Origin: Hominisplanchenecus faecis
Lineage (GTDB): Bacteria; Bacillota; Clostridia; Lachnospirales; Lachnospiraceae
Assembly (NCBI RefSeq): GCF_020687205.1
Contig: NZ_JAJEQE010000027.1
Span: 1 to 40,729 of the forward strand
Reading direction: 5' to 3'
DNA: 40,729 nucleotides
The notes under the pieces are model-generated. The model searched no databases and had not been told where the DNA came from. It saw only the letters and a list, made by a program, of their open reading frames with translations. The translations under genes were made by a program, and so were the position numbers. Each line of letters begins with the position of its first letter. The stretch's first letter is position 1. Below are positions 34,917 through 40,729 of the stretch, in pieces.

Positions 34917-37900
34917 ATGAAAAAGACATGGAAACGATTGTGTACGGGCTTCTTAGCTTTTGCAACTGTCGTTACTGCTTTACCGACTATACCCGTCCAT
35001 GCAGAAAGTAAGCAATACTGGACGGAAAGTGCAGAGCGTGTCGGTATCATTGAAAAAGTAATGAATGATGGTTCTATCGGTTCGACATTCAATGAGGGCT
35101 ATATGAAAGTCGAGGGCGAAACTGCCTATTGTATTGACATCAATACAGATTTTAAGAACGGTTACAAGACCAGAGCTGACGCAAGCTCACGCATGAGTGC
35201 CGACCAGATTTCAGATGTGGCGTTATCCTTAGAGTATGTCAAACAGTATGGCGAAGCTCACAAGGAATTGAACTATAAACAAGTCTATCTGTTGGAACAA
35301 TGTGTAGTTTGGCAGAGATTGAGCGTACATCTTGGCTGGCAATGTGATAATGTGCGAGCTTCTTATGATGAAATTCCAAAGGCAACGCAGGACGAAGTTT
35401 TCTCTGGTGCAAAAGCCTTTGTCAAAGAGAATAAAGGACGCTATGAATGTGGCGGTTATATCTACTCTGGCGAGGGGCAGGAATTGGGACAATTCTGGGC
35501 GAAGCTGAATGTCGGAAATGCGAAACTGCAAAAGACTTCCAGTAATACCAGCATTACAGACAGTAACGGGAATTACTCTGTCGCTGGTGCGACCTATGGT
35601 GTCTTTTCTGATAAGGACTGCACGAAACAGCTTGCCACCCTTACGACTGATGAAAACGGAAATACAGATGTTGTAGAGGTAAAGGCTGGCACAGTTTATA
35701 TCAAGGAATTATCTGCACCAGCAGGATATAAAGTAGATAAAACTGTATATTCCTTAAAGGTTGAAGCTGGAAGGACAGCGACCTTGAAAGTATCAGATAC
35801 ACCGAAAGTAACAGACACTTTGATTAAGCTTTTCAAGATTGATATGGAAACACAGAAAGACAATCCGCAAGGGAACGCTTCTCTAGCCGGTGCGGAATTT
35901 ACATGGAAGTATTATGCAGGCTTCTATAACAAAGACAATCTTCCTGCCGAAGCTACTCGTACATGGATTACAAAGACAATCGCTGAAACAGACAGCGACG
36001 GGACAACTCATTACATCACAAAATTAGCGGACGCATACAAGGTATCTGGCGACAGCTTCTATATGCAGGACGGCAAAGCGGTTCTTCCACTTGGAACGCT
36101 AACCGTTGAAGAAACAAAAGCTCCAAACGGCTACTTGTTAGAGGGTGCATATATGCAGACTGGCGATAAGTCCGAACAGATAAAAAGCTTATACCTTACA
36201 CAGATTACCGAGGACGGCGACCTTGCCGTATTATCTGGAAGTAACCAGTTTTCCGTATCTGACAAGGTTATCCGTGGCGGTGTGAAAATTCAGAAACGAG
36301 ATTTAGAAACGGGCAATACAAAGCCACAAGGAAGTGCTACCTTGAAAGATACTGCTTTTGACATCATTTCCTTAAATGATAATGCGGTATTGGTTGAGGG
36401 CAAGTTATACAAGAAAAATGAAGTGGTAAAGACAATTCGTACCGATATTGAGGGTGTCGCTTCTACTTCTTCCGACCTTTTACCTTACGGAAATTTCCGT
36501 ATCGTTGAAAGTGAAGCTCCCGACGGTTACTTAACTGACGGTGCAAAACCGATTGATTTTACAATCACAGAAAATGGAAAAATCGTGGACTTAACCGACG
36601 AAGCCCATTCTATCTACAATCAGATTAAGCGTGGGGATATTGAGGGTGTAAAAATCGGTGCAGGCACACACAAGCGTCTTGCTGATATTCCCTTTAGGAT
36701 CACAAGCAAGACAACGGGCGAAAATCATGTAGTGGTAACTGATGATAACGGGCAATTCTCCACTTCTGCTGACTGGGCTTCTCATAAGCACAATACCAAC
36801 GCAGGAAAGACCAGCGAGGACGGTGTGTGGTTTGGAACTTCTGAACCAGACGACAGCAAGGGTGCATTACCTTATGATACCTATATCATTGAAGAATTAC
36901 GCTCTGATAGTAACAAAGGCTTTGAACTTATCCCACCTTTTGAAATCGTGGTATCAAGAAATAATCTTGTGATTGATTTAGGAACGCTGACTGATGAATA
37001 CGAAAAAAAAATCTCTATTCATACCACAGCGGCCAGTAAGGACGGCAAAAAGACTATCCTTGCAGGAAAAGAGGTAACAATCGTTGATACTGTCAAATTA
37101 GACGGACTTACAAAAGGCACAAAGTATCAGTTGAAAGGCTGGCAGATGTTAAAAGAAGAAAATGCCGAGCTTATCATTGACGGAAAACGTGTGGAAAATG
37201 ACTATACTTTTGTCGCTGATGATAAAGAAATGAAAGTAGAAATTTCCTATACATTCAATGCGTCTGCTTTAGGTGGCAAAAACCTTGTTACTTTTGAAGA
37301 ATTGTATGATTTCAGCAATCCAGACGAACCCGTGAAAGTTGCAGAACACAAGGACATTGAGGACGACGGGCAAACCGTACTTATCACAGAGCGTATCATC
37401 AAAATTCATACGACTGCTACCGACAAGGACGGCAACAAAGAGATTGAAGCTGGAAAAGAGGTAACAATCATTGATACCGTAACTTTAGAGGGCTTAGAAG
37501 TCGGTACACAGTACAAACTTGTGGGCTGGCAGATGTTGAAAGAAGAAAACGCCGAGCTTCTTATCAATGGAAAACGTGTGGAAAGTGATTATACCTTTAC
37601 TGCTGACAGCGAAACTATGAAAGTGGAAGTTGCTTTTACCTTTGACGCTACTTCCCTTGACGGCAAACAGCTTGTAACTTTTGAAGAATTGTACGATTTA
37701 AGCAATCCAGACGAGCCGAAGAAAGTTACCGAGCATAAGGACATTGAGGACAAGGGACAGACGATTACCTTTAAGGAAAAACCAGAAGTCCCAGAAGAAC
37801 CCGAAACACCACCGACACCAGAAAAGCCTAACAGACCTAGCGACAGTCCCAAAACGGGCGACAGTACAAATGTAATAGCATTTGTCGTGATGTTGCTTGC

Positions 37901-37961
37901 GTCTGCTGGTGGACTGGCTGGAACATATCTTTACAAACGCCGTAAAATGAAGAAATCATAA
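34917..37961 (+). CDS. Cell-wall-anchored thioester-domain adhesin with CnaB-type and T-Q ester-bond domains
   Basis: Surface protein of 1014 residues carried at the front of the element. The signal peptide (1-29) ends VHA. The thioester domain at about 35-205 has Cys72 in AYCID and Gln128 in LEQCVVW; such Cys-Gln bonds let Gram-positive adhesins attach covalently to host proteins. Several SpaA/CnaB-like beta domains follow (about 215-690; e.g. GATYGVFSDKDC, KELSAPAGY, VEETKAPNGYLL, VESEAPDGYLT). Then come two tandem T-Q ester-bond domains (about 698-823 and 825-950, each opening IHTTA). The tail has a Pro/Glu-rich spacer, the sortase motif SPKTG, a membrane helix and KRRKMKKS. The start is ATG 34917 after AAGGAG; the frame is open from 34839 without a ribosome site. 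Confidence 0.88.
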   Translation: MKKTWKRLCTGFLAFATVVTALPTIPVHAESKQYWTESAERVGIIEKVMNDGSIGSTFNEGYMKVEGETAYCIDINTDFKNGYKTRADASSRMSADQISDVALSLEYVKQYGEAHKELNYKQVYLLEQCVVWQRLSVHLGWQCDNVRASYDEIPKATQDEVFSGAKAFVKENKGRYECGGYIYSGEGQELGQFWAKLNVGNAKLQKTSSNTSITDSNGNYSVAGATYGVFSDKDCTKQLATLTTDENGNTDVVEVKAGTVYIKELSAPAGYKVDKTVYSLKVEAGRTATLKVSDTPKVTDTLIKLFKIDMETQKDNPQGNASLAGAEFTWKYYAGFYNKDNLPAEATRTWITKTIAETDSDGTTHYITKLADAYKVSGDSFYMQDGKAVLPLGTLTVEETKAPNGYLLEGAYMQTGDKSEQIKSLYLTQITEDGDLAVLSGSNQFSVSDKVIRGGVKIQKRDLETGNTKPQGSATLKDTAFDIISLNDNAVLVEGKLYKKNEVVKTIRTDIEGVASTSSDLLPYGNFRIVESEAPDGYLTDGAKPIDFTITENGKIVDLTDEAHSIYNQIKRGDIEGVKIGAGTHKRLADIPFRITSKTTGENHVVVTDDNGQFSTSADWASHKHNTNAGKTSEDGVWFGTSEPDDSKGALPYDTYIIEELRSDSNKGFELIPPFEIVVSRNNLVIDLGTLTDEYEKKISIHTTAASKDGKKTILAGKEVTIVDTVKLDGLTKGTKYQLKGWQMLKEENAELIIDGKRVENDYTFVADDKEMKVEISYTFNASALGGKNLVTFEELYDFSNPDEPVKVAEHKDIEDDGQTVLITERIIKIHTTATDKDGNKEIEAGKEVTIIDTVTLEGLEVGTQYKLVGWQMLKEENAELLINGKRVESDYTFTADSETMKVEVAFTFDATSLDGKQLVTFEELYDLSNPDEPKKVTEHKDIEDKGQTITFKEKPEVPEEPETPPTPEKPNRPSDSPKTGDSTNVIAFVVMLLASAGGLAGTYLYKRRKMKKS
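37006..37768 (+). repeat. Tandem duplication of about 380 bp inside the adhesin gene
   Basis: Unit 1 (about 37006-37384) and unit 2 (about 37390-37768) encode the two T-Q ester-bond domains. They share long identical stretches, e.g. GGCTGGCAGATGTT and GGAAAACGTGTGGAAA. The similarity suggests a fairly recent duplication and a site for domain-number variation. Confidence 0.75.
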
Positions 37962-37973
37962 GGCGGTAACGGT

Positions 37974-38204
37974 ATGAGGAAAGAAAAATCACGCTCTCCG
38001 CCGAAGCTGTCAAACGGCAGACTTTTGCTTATTCTGGCTTGTCTGCTTACGACCTGCAAGAACACGGATAGTCAAGGGTGCGAAGCATTGATTTTACCCT
38101 TTACTATCTGTGGGATTGCTGGTACTTCCCAAACTGCCAGAATAAGAAATCACAATCAATTTATCAAAAATAGAAAGAAACGAGGTAAAACAATATGGAA
38201 ATGA
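37974..38204 (+). CDS. Small hypothetical protein of the element
   Basis: Possible protein of 76 residues with a basic N-terminus, a hydrophobic stretch (LLLILACLLTTC), a Cys-containing middle and a basic C-terminus. The start ATG 37974 follows AAGGCGG at a good distance, and the stop overlaps the next gene by 10 nt; both favour translation. I do not recognise a family and no function can be given. It may be only a leader for the next gene. Confidence 0.4.
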   Translation: MRKEKSRSPPKLSNGRLLLILACLLTTCKNTDSQGCEALILPFTICGIAGTSQTARIRNHNQFIKNRKKRGKTIWK

Positions 38205-38521
38205 AATATGTCGTGCCAGATATGGCACAGTCTTTTGGAACTCTTGAATTTGCAGGCGAAAGCGACCATGTTTTTGACAGAGATAAAGATAACCGTAGAG
38301 TTTTCGCAAGAAGAAGCTACAACCTTTATTCAGATGTGCAGAGAGGGGAAAATGTTGTCGTGGAAATTCCCGTGCAGGCTGGCGAAAAGAAGTTCAAGTA
38401 TGAGCAGAAAGTAAAACTTGTCAATCCGAAGTTATATGGCAGAGGTTACGCAATCGGGGATATGGGACATACCGATTATGTGTTGCTTGCTGATGATATT
38501 GTAGCAGTTGAAGAAAAGTAA
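38195..38521 (+). CDS. DUF961/YdcP-family conjugative element protein, Tn916 Orf23-like
   Basis: Protein of 108 residues starting MEMKYVVPDMAQSFGTLEFA, with a FDRDKDNRRVFARRSYNLYS segment and a late VKLVNPKLYGRGY. This is the pattern of the YdcP (DUF961) proteins that come as a tandem pair just upstream of the coupling-protein gene in Tn916-type elements. Their exact task in conjugation is unclear; they are conserved in the transfer region. The start is ATG 38195 after GAGG. The second family member follows after 15 nt. Confidence 0.85.
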   Translation: MEMKYVVPDMAQSFGTLEFAGESDHVFDRDKDNRRVFARRSYNLYSDVQRGENVVVEIPVQAGEKKFKYEQKVKLVNPKLYGRGYAIGDMGHTDYVLLADDIVAVEEK

Positions 38522-38536
38522 AGGAGTGAAGAATTT

Positions 38537-38920
38537 ATGAGATTATCAAACGGGTTTGTTATTGACAAAGAGAAAACATTTGGAGAATTAAAATTTACAG
38601 CGGTGCGTGATGTGTTCTTGCAGAATGAGGACGGGACACCGAGTACCCAGCTTAAAAAGCGTATCTATGATTTGAAGTGCAGTCTGCATGGTGGAATTAT
38701 CCCCGTGTCTGTACCGCCAGAAGTACCGTTAAGGGAATTTCCGTACAATGCAGTTGTGGAGCTTGTCAATCCAGTAGCCGATACGGTATCACGAAAGACT
38801 TATACGGGTGCAGATGTGGACTGGTATGTAAAGGCAGAGAATATTGTGTTGAAAAATAAAGGCAATCAGAACGCAGGCAGTCCACAGAACCATACACCGC
38901 AGGGACAGCCGAAAAAATAG
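38537..38920 (+). CDS. DUF961/YdcP-family conjugative element protein, Tn916 Orf22-like
   Basis: Protein of 127 residues and second member of the pair. It shows the Orf22 pattern MRLSNGFVIDKEKTFGELKF, then YNAVVELVNPVADTV and TGADVDWYVKAENIVL. The C-terminus is polar and Gln/Asn/Pro-rich. The length equals the usual Orf22. The start is ATG 38537 after AAAGGAG, 15 nt past the previous stop. In Tn916 the coupling-protein gene orf21 comes directly after orf22. Here about 670 bp with two small membrane-protein genes are inserted between them. Confidence 0.88.
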   Translation: MRLSNGFVIDKEKTFGELKFTAVRDVFLQNEDGTPSTQLKKRIYDLKCSLHGGIIPVSVPPEVPLREFPYNAVVELVNPVADTVSRKTYTGADVDWYVKAENIVLKNKGNQNAGSPQNHTPQGQPKK

Positions 38921-39017
38921 GCTTACTGAATAGATTTTCATTGTAGCGGATATATGGAACTGTTATAATATGGGTATGAAGAAACGGACAAATAATAAGG
39001 TGTAAAGGAGACCAGCT

Positions 39018-39200
39018 ATGAAAGATAAAAACATTTTAATTTGTGTGGGAATAATTATTTATATTGCTATGTCTGGAATTGATAGATTTGTTTATCATAT
39101 ACCTAATATTATTTATATACCAGTTGCAATTCTTGGTATTGCTTTAATTTTAATTGGCTTTTTCAAAGATAAATTTAAACAAGAAAATTTCGATTTATAG
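39018..39200 (+). CDS. Small membrane protein, two helices
   Basis: Protein of 60 residues with two hydrophobic segments (about 5-20, ILICVGIIIYIAMSG; about 28-49, PNIIYIPVAILGIALILIGF) and a charged tail (KDKFKQENFDL). The start is ATG 39018 after AAAGGAG. The coding sequence is much richer in A and T than the Orf22 and Orf21 genes around it, so it probably joined the element separately. I do not recognise a family. With the next gene it might form a small membrane pair, but no function can be assigned. Confidence 0.65.
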   Translation: MKDKNILICVGIIIYIAMSGIDRFVYHIPNIIYIPVAILGIALILIGFFKDKFKQENFDL

Positions 39201-39235
39201 AACTGAAAATTAAAGATTTAGAAAAGGTGGTAAAT

Positions 39236-39499
39236 ATGATAGGGCTAATACTAGGTAATATAATGGTGGTTTTAGGGGTATTCAGTATTATCAAAGGTAA
39301 ATTGCCCCTTATCAAAAGATATAATGGGGTAAAAAACATAAAGCTACATTCAAGAATTGAGGGAACAGCTATATTATTAGTAGGAATTATGCTGATTTTT
39401 CAATGTTTTATATCACTAGGAAATGTTGAAATAGTTATCATTATTTTATCAATTTGTATTTTTTCGTTGATACTAGAAATTGCATTAAAAGTAATATAA
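39236..39499 (+). CDS. Small membrane protein, three helices
   Basis: Protein of 87 residues with three hydrophobic segments: about 2-18 (IGLILGNIMVVLGVFSI), about 45-62 (AILLVGIMLIFQCFISL) and about 67-86 (VIIILSICIFSLILEIAL). A basic loop, KLPLIKRYNGVKNIKLHSR, lies between the first two. The start is ATG 39236, right after AAAAGGTGG; a GTG at 39227 lies inside that site. It is AT-rich like its upstream neighbour and 35 bp from it. A strong terminator follows at 39537. The family is not recognised; an immunity or entry-exclusion role is possible but unsupported by motif. Confidence 0.65.
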   Translation: MIGLILGNIMVVLGVFSIIKGKLPLIKRYNGVKNIKLHSRIEGTAILLVGIMLIFQCFISLGNVEIVIIILSICIFSLILEIALKVI

Positions 39500-39536
39500 A
39501 ATTCCCATTTGCAAAACTTCATATCCATACACACAA

Positions 39537-39567
39537 AGCAGTTAGTCTTAGGATTGACTGCTTTTTT
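39537..39567 (+). terminator. Terminator between the small membrane genes and orf21
   Basis: AGCAGTTAGTC pairs with GATTGACTGCT (11 bp with two wobbles) around a TTAG loop, followed by six T. The orf21 ribosome site lies about 12 nt after it, so transcription from upstream would be cut before the coupling-protein gene unless antiterminated. Confidence 0.85.
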
Positions 39568-39593
39568 CGTACCCAGAAAGGAGTGATTGATTT

Positions 39594-40729
39594 ATGCGTA
39601 AGATTTGGAATAAAGGACACCGTATCAGAGCCAGCGACAAGCACCTTGTCTACCACTTTTCCATAGGGATGCTTCTGGTGGTATTCGTGGCGGTTCTTTT
39701 GCTACTCAATATCAAACAGCTTATGCGTACTGATTGGGAGCATTTCAGCTTGTTAGAAAACGGCTTGACGCTCTCCCCTTACAACTTCATAACCATATTG
39801 ATAGCGACGGGTGTTTGTGCATTGGTCGCTTTTCTATATTACCGCTTCTGTTACGACAGTTTCAAGAAGCTCCTGCACCGTCAAAAGCTGGCAAGAATGG
39901 TACTGGAAAATAAGTGGTATGAAGCCGATACCGTACAAGACAGCGGTTTTTTTACTGACCGGCAAAGCAGATCAAGGGAAAAAATCGTCTGGTTTCCAAA
40001 GATTTATTATCAAATGGAAAAGGGACTGCTTCATATCCGCTGTGAAATTACGCTGGGGAAATATCAAGACCAGCTTTTACGGTTAGAGGATAAATTGGAA
40101 AGTGGCTTGTATTGTGAACTGACCGACAAGACCCTGCACGACGGCTATATCGAATATACCCTGCTTTATGATATGATAGCGAACCGTATTACCATTGATG
40201 AAGTACGGGCAGAAAACGGCAGTCTTAGGCTGATGAAAAATCTTGTCTGGGAATATGACGCACTCCCTCACGCTCTTATCGCTGGTGGGACGGGTGGCGG
40301 TAAAACTTATTTTCTGCTGACGCTCATTGAAGCCCTACTGCATACCAACGCTGTCCTTTACGTCTTAGACCCGAAAAATGCGGACTTAGCAGACTTGGGG
40401 ACAGTTATGGGAAATGTGTATCACACCAAAGAAGAAATGATTGATTGCGTCAATGCCTTTTATGAGGGCATGGTACAGCGAAGCGAGGAAATGAAGCGAC
40501 ACCCGAACTATAAGACGGGCGAAAACTACGCCTATTTGGGACTGCCACCCTGCTTTCTTATCTTTGATGAATATGTGGCGTTTTTTGAAATGCTGGGGAC
40601 GAAAGAAAGCGTGAGCTTACTTAGCCAGCTAAAGAAAATCGTTATGTTAGGGCGACAAGCAGGTTATTTCCTTATCGTTGCCTGCCAGCGTCCAGACGCA
40701 AAGTATTTCTCGGACGGTATCAGAGATAA
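39594..40729 (+). CDS. FtsK/SpoIIIE-type coupling protein, Tn916 Orf21-like (TcpA), truncated by the window end
   Basis: Membrane ATPase expected to couple the relaxase-bound DNA to the conjugation channel. The visible 378 codons run open to the edge. Two N-terminal membrane helices lie at about 22-42 (FSIGMLLVVFVAVLLLLN) and 63-83 (FITILIATGVCALVAFLYY). A soluble region follows, then the Walker A motif AGGTGGGKT at about 230-238, VLYVLDPKNADLADL after it, and a Walker B-like CFLIFDEYVAF at about 325. The late RQAGYFLIVACQRPDAKYF is typical of the family. The start is ATG 39594 after AAAGGAG. Relaxase and mating-channel genes should follow outside the window. Confidence 0.9.
   Translation, partial: MRKIWNKGHRIRASDKHLVYHFSIGMLLVVFVAVLLLLNIKQLMRTDWEHFSLLENGLTLSPYNFITILIATGVCALVAFLYYRFCYDSFKKLLHRQKLARMVLENKWYEADTVQDSGFFTDRQSRSREKIVWFPKIYYQMEKGLLHIRCEITLGKYQDQLLRLEDKLESGLYCELTDKTLHDGYIEYTLLYDMIANRITIDEVRAENGSLRLMKNLVWEYDALPHALIAGGTGGGKTYFLLTLIEALLHTNAVLYVLDPKNADLADLGTVMGNVYHTKEEMIDCVNAFYEGMVQRSEEMKRHPNYKTGENYAYLGLPPCFLIFDEYVAFFEMLGTKESVSLLSQLKKIVMLGRQAGYFLIVACQRPDAKYFSDGIRD

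Noticed and set aside
1-40729. CRISPR array, tRNA, rRNA or defence system
   Set aside because: No regularly spaced repeats, tRNA-like cloverleaf, rRNA segment or recognised defence genes were seen on either strand.

Overview
The window looks like a chromosome segment of a gut Lachnospiraceae (Blautia/Mediterraneibacter/Dorea-like Firmicutes), with an integrative conjugative element entering at the right end. This rests on moderate GC, AGGAGG-type ribosome sites, a multidomain secreted glycosidase with Big_2, cadherin-like, FIVAR and CBM51 modules, a YdjG/H/I-like set, KtrAB, and SPKTG-type and lipobox exports. The species call is inference; no rRNA is present.

Layout. 1-231: a 51-bp interspersed repeat with a hairpin. 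232-1245: CbpA-type DnaJ. 1647-6918: a very large GH110-type alpha-galactosidase whose signal peptide is put out of frame by a run of eight G. 6966-10244: YdjI-, YdjG- and YdjH-like membrane-stress genes without PspA. 10388-14996: a potassium module, KtrB-KtrA followed by a shortened KdpD-type kinase and KdpE. 15173-15793 (minus): a DUF3786 protein, with the second repeat copy in front of it.

16059-34420 is the most unusual part: 18 kb devoted almost entirely to surface sensing. It encodes five hybrid histidine kinases and three lipoproteins of the solute-binding-protein (SBP) class, but no ABC permease, no ATPase, no free HPt and no DNA-binding output. Three kinases each follow a lipoprotein gene with tight coupling. 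The other two carry two SBP_bac_3 modules in their own extracellular part (BvgS-like). Two lipoproteins join an SBP_bac_1-like domain to what looks like a 5'-nucleotidase C-terminal domain. One kinase gene is interrupted at a perfect G GGA AAG slippery heptamer in the -1 frame, and it ends in a run of nine G. A 240-nt intergenic segment after it folds into four strong hairpins with mutually exclusive pairings.

34421-40729 is the start of a Tn916/ICE-type element: a terminal non-coding region with direct repeats and a terminator, a thioester-domain, T-Q ester-bond, SPKTG-anchored adhesin, Orf23- and Orf22-like DUF961 (YdcP) proteins, two small AT-rich membrane proteins, a terminator, and an Orf21-like FtsK/TcpA coupling protein cut off by the window end.

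How the genes may work together (inference): the glycosidase attacks galactosylated host glycans, and the SBP-kinase array samples amino acids, sugars or nucleosides at the surface. The kinase outputs must lie elsewhere in the genome. The mobile element brings an adhesin for host contact.
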